From: an uncultured Pelagibacteraceae bacterium | GTDB lineage: Bacteria > Pseudomonadota > Alphaproteobacteria > Pelagibacterales > Pelagibacteraceae | NCBI GenBank assembly: GCA_902619495.1 | Contig: CACNEM010000002.1 | Location: forward strand, 1 to 64,000 | DNA length: 64,000 bases | Direction of reading: 5' to 3' | Part shown: one piece after another, positions 52,330-62,332 of the stretch | How positions within the stretch are numbered: position 1 is the stretch's first letter | Layout: each line of letters opens with the position of its first letter | Notes under the pieces: generated by a model | What the model saw: the letters and a program-made list of their open reading frames with translations, nothing else | Told to the model about the DNA's origin: nothing | Database searches by the model: none | Made by a program: the position numbers and the translations under genes

Positions 52330-53028
52330 ATGAAATTTTTTCTAAAAGTATTATTTTTAATATTAATTAACTTCTCATCATTAACAGCAGAAGTAAATTT
52401 TCAACAAAAAAAATTTTATTATGAAAACCTTGTTAAAAACTGGTCTAAAATATTTCCAGACAGCAACAGGAATGCTGCAGGTCCAAGGTTTTTCAAATAT
52501 TTAATAGATCAAGACTTAACTTATGAAGAGTTTAAAGAATATAATAAATTTTATTGTCCTGTTTCAGGTTCTTTAATCAATCCTGGAGAAAAACCTGACT
52601 ATATTTATGTTAAGGAGTTAAGAACGCAAAAAAATATTTGTGGAGAGCTTTATAGATGTTGTTGGCCATGTTCTTGTGATCTAATGAATTATACAAAAGT
52701 TAAAAAAATTAAACACAAGTTTAAAGATGGTTCTAAAAAAATTGATGTTTTACTAATTAACAATCCTTGTTCAAAAAAAGATTTTCCTAAGGAAGTAAAT
52801 AGAAACTATTTTTGTAAAAATCAAAGACTAAATGATGATGAAGTATTTATAGTCGACGGTAAACTTGCAATAGGTCTTTTCTATGAAGCCAAAAAATGCC
52901 AAAAAGCTGATATTAAAAAGATAGAAGCTAATGAAATTACAGGCAGATTTTGTGCTTTTAAAAACGATATTCCGTTAGAAGAAATGAATATTGGTATGGG
53001 TGATATTTTTATTAAGATGGCGAGATAG
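52330..53028 (+). CDS. exported Cys-rich hypothetical protein
   Basis: Signal peptide MKFFLKVLFLILINFSSLTAE; CGELYRCCWPCSCD; ten Cys in total. Confidence 0.65.
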   Translation: MKFFLKVLFLILINFSSLTAEVNFQQKKFYYENLVKNWSKIFPDSNRNAAGPRFFKYLIDQDLTYEEFKEYNKFYCPVSGSLINPGEKPDYIYVKELRTQKNICGELYRCCWPCSCDLMNYTKVKKIKHKFKDGSKKIDVLLINNPCSKKDFPKEVNRNYFCKNQRLNDDEVFIVDGKLAIGLFYEAKKCQKADIKKIEANEITGRFCAFKNDIPLEEMNIGMGDIFIKMAR

Positions 53029-54463
53029 TCATATTGCTTTGTTTGAAAATATAAGTCTTCCCTGTTTCTTTTATTTTATAATTATTTGTTTTTCCGTTTG
53101 TCCATTTAATTTGTACTTCAAAGTCTTTTTCACCATTTCTAATTCCATAATGGGCAACAGGTTCCATTTGGCATAGATATCCTGAACCAGAGTCTATTGT
53201 TTTAGAATGTTTTCTTAAATTAGATGTTAGTGTCACTGTTGCTCCTCTAGCTGGAGCCCCATTTTTATTCAAAGCTTTTATTCTTAAATAATTCTTATCT
53301 TTTTTTACGTTTGCTTTGTAAAGTGTAAGTATTTGATTTCCTGTTTCTCCGTGGGCGATCAATAATTCTAAAATTCCGTCTTTATCAATGTCCGCTACAG
53401 CAGCACCAGTTCCAAGACCATTTGCTTCAGAGTTAGAAGTGATGTCTATTTCCTCTAATTTCCCATTTTCCTTAATTTTAAATAATTTATTTGCTTCGCC
53501 TATATTATTAAGAAATATTTCATCATATCCATCATTATCAAAATCAGCTGAGATAACCGTTCGAATTTTAGATGGCCTTTTAAAATTGCTATCGGCAATG
53601 TCTTTAAAAGAGTTTTCTTTCTTTATAAAAATACGGTGTTCTCCATCCCAATTTCCACTAACAATATCTAATTGACCTCTGTACAAAATATCACTTAACG
53701 CAGTTCCTCTTCCATTTTCATAAGGATCTAAAACATTGTACCCTGATGCCACATCATAAAAAGTACCATCAACGTTTTTGTACAAAAAGTTAACACCTCT
53801 TTCATTAGCTGCGAAAATATCAATATTGTTTGATAATATATGTCCAGCAACAACTGCTCTTCCCCCAGTAATTTTATCCAAGCCGAACTCTGCTGCCCTA
53901 TCTTTTATTCTTCCCTTAAACTTTTCATAAAATCTTGTTGGGCCACCATAATTAGCAACATAAATACCATATTTTCCATTTCCGTTTCTATCAACACAAA
54001 CAACGGAACGACCAGCTGTAAAGTTTAAATCTTTTTGATTCTTCCTTTGTTCAAAAATATCAAAAAATTTTGTATTTTTTAGATCTATTAATCGGTCGGA
54101 ATATTTTTTTTCACCACTATAAGTATCAGTATTTAAAAAATAAATCTCTTCGTACCCATCAGAATCAATATCACAAGCAGCTACACCAATAGTAAAACTT
54201 CTTTTATCTGCAAATTTAGTATCATTTACAATATTAATTAGTTTATTATTTTTGTATGACAATCCTAAATTTTCACTTCCAAAGCCAGCTACTATAAATT
54301 CATAAGTGCCGTTGTTATCAACATCAGCTACAGAAATACCATATCTAAGACTTTCGTAGTTGTTATCTATTAAATCTGTAATATTTTTAAAAAAATTTGC
54401 GGATGCACTTTTAATTGAAATAAAAATAAATAAAATTGAAACGAGGACAGTTTTTGATTTCAT
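53012..54463 (-). CDS. exported FG-GAP/VCBS repeat protein (ASPIC/UnbV, CRTAC1-like)
   Basis: Signal peptide; repeated Asp-rich blocks (DVDNNGTYEF, DIDSDGYEEI, DFDNDGYDEI, DIDKDGILEL). Confidence 0.88.
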   Translation of the reverse strand: MKSKTVLVSILFIFISIKSASANFFKNITDLIDNNYESLRYGISVADVDNNGTYEFIVAGFGSENLGLSYKNNKLINIVNDTKFADKRSFTIGVAACDIDSDGYEEIYFLNTDTYSGEKKYSDRLIDLKNTKFFDIFEQRKNQKDLNFTAGRSVVCVDRNGNGKYGIYVANYGGPTRFYEKFKGRIKDRAAEFGLDKITGGRAVVAGHILSNNIDIFAANERGVNFLYKNVDGTFYDVASGYNVLDPYENGRGTALSDILYRGQLDIVSGNWDGEHRIFIKKENSFKDIADSNFKRPSKIRTVISADFDNDGYDEIFLNNIGEANKLFKIKENGKLEEIDITSNSEANGLGTGAAVADIDKDGILELLIAHGETGNQILTLYKANVKKDKNYLRIKALNKNGAPARGATVTLTSNLRKHSKTIDSGSGYLCQMEPVAHYGIRNGEKDFEVQIKWTNGKTNNYKIKETGKTYIFKQSNMTISPS

Positions 54464-54469
54464 TAAATA

Positions 54470-54862
54470 CTATTGTAGTATTTTCCAAGTACCACTTGCA
54501 GAGGCAACTATGTCGCTTGAATTAAAAATTTCACAAGAAATAAAAACCAGTGTTTTAGTTTTTTTTAATATTTTCACTTTCCCAATAAGTTTATCACCAA
54601 GTTGGCCTACTGAGATAAATTTCATATCCAAATTTATTGTTACACATCGCTTGTCCCCAGCAACTCTGTGAGCAGCCGTTCCCATACCAGTATCTGCTAT
54701 AGTGGAGAGAAAACCACCATGTGCAATTTTTCCAGTGTTTAAATGTATTTCTTTAACTTCTACTGTAAACTCATATTGAGTATCGCTAATTTTTTTTAGC
54801 TCTAACCCGCCAAGATGTTTCATAAACCCTTGATTAGACTCGTCCATACTTTTTTTTATCAT
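54470..54862 (-). CDS. PaaI-family hotdog thioesterase
   Basis: NTGKIAHGGFLSTIADTGMGTAAHR. Confidence 0.88.
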   Translation of the reverse strand: MIKKSMDESNQGFMKHLGGLELKKISDTQYEFTVEVKEIHLNTGKIAHGGFLSTIADTGMGTAAHRVAGDKRCVTINLDMKFISVGQLGDKLIGKVKILKKTKTLVFISCEIFNSSDIVASASGTWKILQ

Positions 54863-55733
54863 ATAACGGAGCTAATTGTGAAAAAATAACTGCAAATAAA
54901 ATAAGAATTATTCCTATAATTTTTATTTCGTTAAGAAACTGGCTTAAAATTATCCATCCGAAAATTGAAGCGAATACACCTTCAAGAGAAAATATAATAG
55001 CTACAGGCGCTGGAGAAAGATTTTGTTGTCCGTAAATTTGAAGAAGAAAGGCTACTCCACTCGAGAGAATTCCAGCGTATAACATCTCTTTTCCATCTAA
55101 AACCATATTTGAAAATTTAACGCTTTCAAAAACAAAAGCTGGGATCAGTGCAAATATAGATGCAATTAAGCATTGAAGACATGCAATAGTAATTGGATAA
55201 TTAAATATTCTCAAAAATTTTGAAATAAAAACTATATGGAACGCCCAAAATAATGCATTAAAAATTGCAATACTATCTCCTATTCTTACTTGAATATTAT
55301 CGAACTCAGTTAAAAGTATACCTCCAAATAAACAAATAATAATAGACAGCCAAACAGATTTATGAATATTTTTTGAAAAAAAGTAGTAAGCAACAAATGG
55401 AACTAAAATTACATAAAAAATTGTAAACACTGCTGTATTAGCTACATCTGTATAAATTAGGGCATACTGCTGTAAAACATTACCCATTGAAAGAAGAAAT
55501 CCAATGAGCAATAGATTTAAAATATTAATTTTTTTAAAAATTATTGAATTAACCTTTTTATATTCGAAAATAAATAAAAATGGGATTAGCGTAAGAAATC
55601 CAAGAAAGAGCCTGCCGAAAGTAAAAGTAAATGGTCCATTATAATCCATTCCCATATCTTGAGCGACGAAAGCTGAACCCCAAATTAAAGAACAACTGAT
55701 AGCACAAATAAGAGAGAAAACTTTTTTATTCAT
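54834..55733 (-). CDS. EamA/DMT-family transporter
   Basis: Ten-TM-like pattern; SLIWGSAFVAQ, SLEGVFASIFGWIIL. Confidence 0.88.
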   Translation of the reverse strand: MNKKVFSLICAISCSLIWGSAFVAQDMGMDYNGPFTFTFGRLFLGFLTLIPFLFIFEYKKVNSIIFKKINILNLLLIGFLLSMGNVLQQYALIYTDVANTAVFTIFYVILVPFVAYYFFSKNIHKSVWLSIIICLFGGILLTEFDNIQVRIGDSIAIFNALFWAFHIVFISKFLRIFNYPITIACLQCLIASIFALIPAFVFESVKFSNMVLDGKEMLYAGILSSGVAFLLQIYGQQNLSPAPVAIIFSLEGVFASIFGWIILSQFLNEIKIIGIILILFAVIFSQLAPLYDKKKYGRV

Positions 55734-55756
55734 GCCTTGTACTATTTTATAATTGA

Positions 55757-57016
55757 TTAAACGGCAAGTTTAAAAGCGAAGTCCTTGCCAAGACATTTCC
55801 CTAGATAAACGCAGAACCTAGCACCCTCCGCGCCGTCAATTATTCTATGATCGTATGAGAGTGAAATAGGTAAAATTTTTCTTGAAACAAACTTGTCATT
55901 AACTTTTACTAACCTGTCGAAACTTTTTCCGACTCCAAGTATTGCGACTTCAGGAGGATTTATAATTGGGGTAAAGAAAGTTCCTCCAATGCCACCCAAG
56001 CTTGATATCGTCATCGACCCGCCAAAAAATTCCTTTTTATCAATTTTTAAATCTCTACATAGTCTACTTGTTTTCCTTAAAGCACTTCCGATTTCTTTTA
56101 TGCTCATTTGATCAACATCTCTTATTTTAGGCACCATAAGACCGTGAGGAGTATCTACTGCAAAACCAACGTGAAAATATTTTTTATAAATGATTTTGTC
56201 GTTAACACTATCAATTGAAGCATTAAAATTTGGAAATTTCTTCAAAGCACTGACAAGTGCTTTTGCGATAAAAGCAAGAGGTGTCACTTTTATTTTCTCA
56301 CCAGTATAGTAATCATATAATGATGATCTAAATTGCTCCATTTCTGTTATATCAATTTCATCATGCTGTGTTACATGGGGAATTTCAGTCCAAGATCTTA
56401 CTAAGTGAGGACCAGATAATCTTTTAACTCTTGGTATATCTTTTAGTTCGATTTCACCAAACTCTTCGTGTGGGTACTCTTCTTTATGAACTTTCTTTTC
56501 TATTTTTCCACCGCTGACTGTAACCTGAGATCTTACAAAATTTTTTACATCTTCCTCGGAAACTCTACCACCTCTTTGAGAACCAGGTATTTCAACTACA
56601 TTGGCACCTAACTCTCTAGCAAATTTTCTAACTTTTGGACTAGCTGACTTACTACCTAATTGTGATGTAGGCGCTATAGGAATAATTTCCTTTGGTTTCT
56701 GGGGTTTGATCTCTTTTATTTCTGTCTTTTCTTCTTTTTTTTGCTCACTTACTGCTTCTTTTTTTTCCTCAGTAGCACTCTCTACATTCAGATTAAGAAT
56801 TAAGTCTCCTTTATTAACTTTATCGCCTACTTTAATATTTATTTTTTCAATAACTCCCTCGTGCGTTGATGGTACCTCAACACTCGATTTGTCACTTTCC
56901 AATGTAATAAGAGAATCATTTTTTTTTATTTGTTGACCCTCTTTGACTAGAACTTCAATAATCTCTACATCCTTGAAGTCACCCATATCTGGAACTAAAA
57001 TTTTTGTACTAGCCAT
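55757..57016 (-). CDS. aceF: pyruvate dehydrogenase E2 (dihydrolipoamide acetyltransferase)
   Basis: Single lipoyl motif ESDKSSVEVPS; catalytic [15 protein letters not shown]. Confidence 0.95.
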   Translation of the reverse strand: MASTKILVPDMGDFKDVEIIEVLVKEGQQIKKNDSLITLESDKSSVEVPSTHEGVIEKINIKVGDKVNKGDLILNLNVESATEEKKEAVSEQKKEEKTEIKEIKPQKPKEIIPIAPTSQLGSKSASPKVRKFARELGANVVEIPGSQRGGRVSEEDVKNFVRSQVTVSGGKIEKKVHKEEYPHEEFGEIELKDIPRVKRLSGPHLVRSWTEIPHVTQHDEIDITEMEQFRSSLYDYYTGEKIKVTPLAFIAKALVSALKKFPNFNASIDSVNDKIIYKKYFHVGFAVDTPHGLMVPKIRDVDQMSIKEIGSALRKTSRLCRDLKIDKKEFFGGSMTISSLGGIGGTFFTPIINPPEVAILGVGKSFDRLVKVNDKFVSRKILPISLSYDHRIIDGAEGARFCVYLGKCLGKDFAFKLAV

Positions 57017-57018
57017 AT

Positions 57019-60000
57019 TTATAAATTAGATGGAAAATCTCTATCTTTATCAATCTTAAATTTTTTAATCGCTTTCTCAGCTTTTTTAGTTTCAATTAAT
57101 TGCTCTTTTGCTAGGGCACTTAAAGTATAAGCAACTATGTGTTCTTTATCGACTTCAAAAAATTTTCTTAGATTTTTTCTTGTATCACTTCTTCCATAAC
57201 CATCTGTGCCTAAAGAGTAAAACGGTTTTTCAACATATGGTCTTATTTGATCAGAAAATGATCTTGTATAATCGGATGCAGCAACAATTGGCCCATCTCT
57301 TTTTGATAAACATTTTTGTACATAAGATTTTTTTCTTTTTTCATCTGGATTAAGAAGATTCCATCTTTCTGTCTCCATTCCATCTCTTCTTAGTTCGTTA
57401 AAACTTGTAACGCTCCAAACATCAGAGTCTATACCGAAATCTTTGGATAGAATTTCTGCTGCAGCAATTATTTCTCTTAAAATTGTTCCTGATCCTAAAA
57501 GCTGCACTTTAGTTTTATTCTTATTATTATTTTCTTTAAATAAATACATTCCCTTTAAAATTCCTTCATCGGAGTCTTTTGGTTTTTCTGGGTGAGAATA
57601 ATTTTCATTCATTGCTGTAATGTAATAGAAAATGTTTTCTTTTTTCTCATGCATTCTTTTTAGTCCATCTCTCAATATTACAGCCATTTCATAAGCAAAC
57701 GTAGGATCATAACTTATACAATTTGGAATATTTGATGCTAATAAATGACTATGACCATCTTGGTGTTGAAGGCCTTCACCTGCTAAAGTCGTTCTGCCAG
57801 CAGTAGCTCCGATTAAAAAACCTCTTGCTTGTGAGTCTCCTGCAGCCCAGGCTAAGTCACCAACTCTCTGAAAACCAAACATAGAGTAAAAGATATATAT
57901 TGGTATCATTTCTAAATCATGATTTGTGTAAGATGTACCAGCTGCAATCCAAGATGACATTGCTCCTGACTCATTTATTCCCTCTTCTAATACTTGGCCA
58001 CTTTTATCTTCCCTATAAGAACTTAACTGCTCTGAGTCTACCGGCTCATATTTTTGACCTTCATGCGCATATATTCCTATCTTTTGGAAAAATCCCTCCA
58101 TACCAAATGTCCTTGCTTCGTCTGGAATAATAGGAACTAATCTTGGTGATATATTTTTATCTCTAAGTAAAGCTGTGAGCATTCTAACCAATGCCATAGT
58201 AGTTGACATTTCTTTATCTCCTGTAGATTTCATAAAATTATCGAAAATTTCTTTAGGTGGAGCTTTAATTTGTTTTGCAAATGATGATCTTTCTGGAATA
58301 AAACCACCAAGCTTTAACCTTTGATCTTTTAGATATTTCATTTCTTCAGAGTTCTCATCTGGTTTGTAATATTCGATATTTTTTACCTGCTTATCAGTAA
58401 GAGGAACACCAAATCTATCTCTATAATAAAGTAAATCCTCCTCATCTAATTTTTTTTGTTGGTGGGTTGTATTTATACTTTCACCAGATTTTCCCATACC
58501 ATAACCTTTAATTGTTTTTGCAAGAATAACAGTTGGAGAACCAGTGTGCTGCATTGCTGAATGGTATGCAGCGTAAACCTTATGAGGATCGTGGCCTCCT
58601 CTATTTAATCTCCAAATGTCTTTATCCGTCATAGTAGATACCATTTCTTTTAATTCAGGATACTTACCAAAGAATTTTTCCCGAACATATAAACCATCCT
58701 TTGCTTTAAAGGCTTGGTACTCTCCATCAACACATTCATTCATTCTTTTCACAAGAAGGCCAGACTTATCTTTCATCAAAAGTTTATCCCAATAAGATCC
58801 CCAAATAACTTTGATCACATTCCAGCCCGTTCCTCTAAAACTTCCTTCGAGCTCTTGAATAATTTTTCCATTACCTCTAACAGGCCCATCGAGTCTTTGA
58901 AGGTTACAATTAATTACAAATATTAAATTATCTAATTTTTCTCTTGCAGCTAAACCGATTGCTCCCATAGACTCCGGCTCATCCATTTCTCCATCTCCTA
59001 AGAATACCCAAATTTTTCTACCCTCATCTTTGACTAAACCTCTATTGATTAGATATTTTAAGAACCGAGCTTGATAAATTGCCATGATAGGACCAAGACC
59101 CATCGACACTGTTGGAAACTGCCAAAAGTCGGGCATTAACCAAGGGTGAGGATAAGATGATAGACCATCTTTACCAACCTCTTGTCTAAATCCATCTAAT
59201 TGTTTTGCAGAGAGTCGTCCTTCCAAAAAAGCTCTTGCGTACATACCTGGTGCAGAGTGACCTTGAAAATATACTAAGTCTCCACCAAATTTATTATTTT
59301 TTGCTCTCCAAAAATGATTCATACCAACATCATACAATGTTGCTGCTGACGCAAAAGTTCCAATGTGTCCGCCTAGTTCAGAACTTTTTTTATTAGCTTT
59401 TACAACCATGGCAGCGGCATTCCATCTAATAATTGCTCTTAATTTTTTTTCAATATTTTGATCACCCGGGGATTTAGCTTCTGCCTCGGGTGGAATAGTA
59501 TTTATATATGGCGTTGTTCTTGTATCAGGTAAAACTAATCCAGATTTATAAGCTTGATCAATTACTTTATTTAACAGATAGCTTGCTCTTGGTGCTCCAT
59601 CAGACTCAATTACAGAGTTTAATGACTCTATCCATTCATTCGTTTCAACTGGATCAATGTCATCCTTTGAAGCCGGTTCTGCAAAAACTTTTTTAACTTG
59701 TTTTACAGGATTTAAGTTACCATTAGATTTTGGTTGCTCTTTAGCTACCTCCTCTTTCACAGCTTCTTTTCTTATTTTTTGTTTTGGTGAAGAAGGTGCT
59801 TGACCATTTTCAATAGTTGCTAATAAGCTTCCCTCAGATACTTTATCTCCTATTTTTACTTTTAAATCTTTGATTAGGCCAGCTGAAGGAGATGGAATTT
59901 CTACACTAGATTTATCACTTTCAATGGTAACTATAGGATCATTTTTATTTATTTGATCGCCAGGTTTGACTAAAATTTCTATTACTTCAACGTCTTTAAA

Positions 60001-60036
60001 ATCACCTATATCTGGAACTGAAATATTCTGAGCCAT
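57019..60036 (-). CDS. aceE: pyruvate dehydrogenase E1 (homodimeric AceE type) with N-terminal lipoyl domain
   Basis: AceE motifs (GGHIGTFASAATLYDVGMNHFWRA, GDGEMDEPESMGAIGLAAREKLDNLIFVINCNLQRLDGPVRG) preceded by MAQNISVPDIGDFKDVEV...ESDKSSVEIPS; start set to MAQN at 60036. Confidence 0.95.
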   Translation of the reverse strand: MAQNISVPDIGDFKDVEVIEILVKPGDQINKNDPIVTIESDKSSVEIPSPSAGLIKDLKVKIGDKVSEGSLLATIENGQAPSSPKQKIRKEAVKEEVAKEQPKSNGNLNPVKQVKKVFAEPASKDDIDPVETNEWIESLNSVIESDGAPRASYLLNKVIDQAYKSGLVLPDTRTTPYINTIPPEAEAKSPGDQNIEKKLRAIIRWNAAAMVVKANKKSSELGGHIGTFASAATLYDVGMNHFWRAKNNKFGGDLVYFQGHSAPGMYARAFLEGRLSAKQLDGFRQEVGKDGLSSYPHPWLMPDFWQFPTVSMGLGPIMAIYQARFLKYLINRGLVKDEGRKIWVFLGDGEMDEPESMGAIGLAAREKLDNLIFVINCNLQRLDGPVRGNGKIIQELEGSFRGTGWNVIKVIWGSYWDKLLMKDKSGLLVKRMNECVDGEYQAFKAKDGLYVREKFFGKYPELKEMVSTMTDKDIWRLNRGGHDPHKVYAAYHSAMQHTGSPTVILAKTIKGYGMGKSGESINTTHQQKKLDEEDLLYYRDRFGVPLTDKQVKNIEYYKPDENSEEMKYLKDQRLKLGGFIPERSSFAKQIKAPPKEIFDNFMKSTGDKEMSTTMALVRMLTALLRDKNISPRLVPIIPDEARTFGMEGFFQKIGIYAHEGQKYEPVDSEQLSSYREDKSGQVLEEGINESGAMSSWIAAGTSYTNHDLEMIPIYIFYSMFGFQRVGDLAWAAGDSQARGFLIGATAGRTTLAGEGLQHQDGHSHLLASNIPNCISYDPTFAYEMAVILRDGLKRMHEKKENIFYYITAMNENYSHPEKPKDSDEGILKGMYLFKENNNKNKTKVQLLGSGTILREIIAAAEILSKDFGIDSDVWSVTSFNELRRDGMETERWNLLNPDEKRKKSYVQKCLSKRDGPIVAASDYTRSFSDQIRPYVEKPFYSLGTDGYGRSDTRKNLRKFFEVDKEHIVAYTLSALAKEQLIETKKAEKAIKKFKIDKDRDFPSNL

Positions 60037-60093
60037 AACTCTATTATAAACTGGTTGGAACATATAAAAAAGTTATTGAATAATAAACTAGAA

Positions 60094-60123
60094 AGAATAG
60101 CGCTCATAAGTTGAATAGTTCAA
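60094..60123 (-). promoter_or_regulatory. putative aceE promoter with upstream phased A-tracts
   Basis: Minus strand TTGAAC, 18 nt, TATTCT; A-tracts immediately upstream. Confidence 0.45.
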
Positions 60124-60303
60124 TTTTTGACACATTTTTTGCCACTTTTTGTCATGTCTGAATGCTTCTATTAAGTATGAAATGGTTAATTAATTTTTTG
60201 TTCAAAAAGAAGGAAATTAGAGGCAATCAAGGTCATATTGTTCAGAAATTTCTTCTAAAAAAATATATATTAAAATAATTTCATAAAAGCTAAGTTAGTT
60301 CTT

Positions 60304-62232
60304 ATGAATAAACCTCTCTGGCAACCTTCTAAGAAGTTAAAAGAGGACTCTATCTTACAAGATTTTTGTCATTATATAAATTTCAAATCCTCAAGCAATT
60401 TTAAAGAATTGTGGCAATGGTCAGTAAAAAATCCAGAAGAGTTCTGGTCAAAGTTTTGGGATTACTCAAAAATTATAGGAGACAAAGGATCAGTAATAAT
60501 TCAAAAAGATAAAGTTTTTAACAAATCAAAATTTTTTCCAGACTCAAAACTAAATTATGCAGAAAATATTCTTAAGAAAAAATCAAATGATATCGCTATA
60601 AACTTTTTGTCTGAAAAAGGTTTTGAAGAATATATAACTTGGAATAATTTATATGAAAAGGTTTGTAAACTTTCTAATTATCTTAAAAAGCTGAGTTTAA
60701 AAAAAGGTGATAGAGTTGCTGCGTATGTACCGAACAAAATAGAAACCATAATCAGTTTTTTAGCCTGTGCTAAAAATGGGATTATATGGTCATCGTGTTC
60801 CCCAGATTTTGGAGTTCAAGGTGTGGTTGATAGATTTAAACAAATTGAGCCAAAAGTTTTAATTACAAGTGATTATTATTTTTATAATGGAAAAAAAATT
60901 AATATTTTAGATAAAGTTGATGAAGTGATTAAACAAATCCCATCGATTGAAAAAGTAATAGTTTATAGTTATTACAAAAATGAAAAAGAAAACTTAAAAA
61001 ATTTTATCGATTTTGAAGATGCTTTAAATATTGAGTCAGATGAAACTTTTGAAAGGTTTGAATTTAATCATCCTATTTATATTCTTTTCTCTAGTGGAAC
61101 CACCGGAAAACCAAAATGTATTACACACGGATCAGGAAATGTATTAATTGAACATAACAAAGAGTTTATGCTTCATTGCGATATTAGAGAAAATGAGAAA
61201 CTATTTTATTACACAACAACAGGCTGGATGATGTGGAATTGGCTAGTTGGAGGATTAGCAATAGGATCATCAATTTTTCTTTATGATGGAGCTCCTATTT
61301 ATCCTAAGATAGACGTACTTCTTGAATACTGTCAAAATAAAAAAATTAATCTATTTGGTGTAAGCGCGAAATATATAGATCATCTAAAGAATGAAAAGTA
61401 TAATAGTAAAAATTTAGATTTAAAATCTATTAAAATTATAACCTCAACTGGTTCTCCTTTAGCAGAAGAGAGTTTTAAATATGTATACGATAATATTAAG
61501 AAAGATGTCCACCTCGCTTCAATTGCTGGAGGAACAGATTTAGTTGGATGTTTAGTGCTTGGAAATCTTTTTTCAAATGTTCATAAAGGGGAAATTCAAG
61601 GACAAAGTTTGGGGATCGATATAGATGTTTTCACCGATGATGGGAAAAGTACCGAGGATGGAGAAAAAGGAGAACTAGTTGTTAAAAAACCTTTTCCTTC
61701 TATGCCAATTAAGTTTTGGGGAGATAACGATGGTCAAAAATATCACAAAGCTTACTTCACAAGATTTGAAAACATTTGGCACCACGGAGACTTTATTGAG
61801 AGAACTGATAAAAATGGATTTATTATGCGTGGTAGATCTGATGCTACATTAAACCCTGGAGGAGTAAGAATTGGAACTTCTGAAATCTACCAACAAGTTG
61901 AGGATATAGATTTTATCACTGAAGGACTAGTTGTTGGTCAAGACTTTAATGATGATGTAAGGATTATTTTGTTCATTACAACTAAAAATGATCAGGAAAT
62001 AGATGATGAAAAAATAAAATTTATAAAATCTAAGATAAGAAAAAACTGTTCTCCCAAGCACGTTCCTGCAATAATCATTAAAGTTCCAGAAATTCCAAGG
62101 ACAAAAAGTGGAAAGATTGTAGAGTTAGCAGTAAGACAAATAATAAATGGTGAAAAAATCAATAATAAAGAGGCGATTGCTAACCCTGAGTCTCTTCAAT
62201 TTTTTGAGAAACTGCCGCAGTTAAAATTGTAG
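60304..62232 (+). CDS. acetoacetyl-CoA synthetase
   Basis: FSSGTTGKPKCITHGSGNVLIEHNKE, GWMMWNWLVGGLA, MRGRSDATLNPGGVRIGTSEIY. Confidence 0.95.
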   Translation: MNKPLWQPSKKLKEDSILQDFCHYINFKSSSNFKELWQWSVKNPEEFWSKFWDYSKIIGDKGSVIIQKDKVFNKSKFFPDSKLNYAENILKKKSNDIAINFLSEKGFEEYITWNNLYEKVCKLSNYLKKLSLKKGDRVAAYVPNKIETIISFLACAKNGIIWSSCSPDFGVQGVVDRFKQIEPKVLITSDYYFYNGKKINILDKVDEVIKQIPSIEKVIVYSYYKNEKENLKNFIDFEDALNIESDETFERFEFNHPIYILFSSGTTGKPKCITHGSGNVLIEHNKEFMLHCDIRENEKLFYYTTTGWMMWNWLVGGLAIGSSIFLYDGAPIYPKIDVLLEYCQNKKINLFGVSAKYIDHLKNEKYNSKNLDLKSIKIITSTGSPLAEESFKYVYDNIKKDVHLASIAGGTDLVGCLVLGNLFSNVHKGEIQGQSLGIDIDVFTDDGKSTEDGEKGELVVKKPFPSMPIKFWGDNDGQKYHKAYFTRFENIWHHGDFIERTDKNGFIMRGRSDATLNPGGVRIGTSEIYQQVEDIDFITEGLVVGQDFNDDVRIILFITTKNDQEIDDEKIKFIKSKIRKNCSPKHVPAIIIKVPEIPRTKSGKIVELAVRQIINGEKINNKEAIANPESLQFFEKLPQLKL

Positions 62233-62286
62233 CGCGTCAGTTTTAATTATTATCTTAAAGCTTAAAAACAATTAATTTTAGTTCAA

Positions 62287-62330
62287 GTCTTGACTTTAGT
62301 CCCTAAGTTTAGTCCATCTAAAGTCAAGAC
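62287..62330. repeat. 13-bp perfect inverted repeat between convergent genes
   Basis: GTCTTGACTTTAG ... CTAAAGTCAAGAC with 18-nt spacer; TTTAGTCC repeated at 62295 and 62308. Confidence 0.8.
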
Positions 62331-62332
62331 CA

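Noticed and set aside
60177-60278. 33-aa ORF MKWLINFLFKKKEIRGNQGHIVQKFLLKKYILK upstream of acetoacetyl-CoA synthetase
   Set aside because: No convincing SD or promoter; low-complexity AT-rich sequence makes chance ORFs likely.
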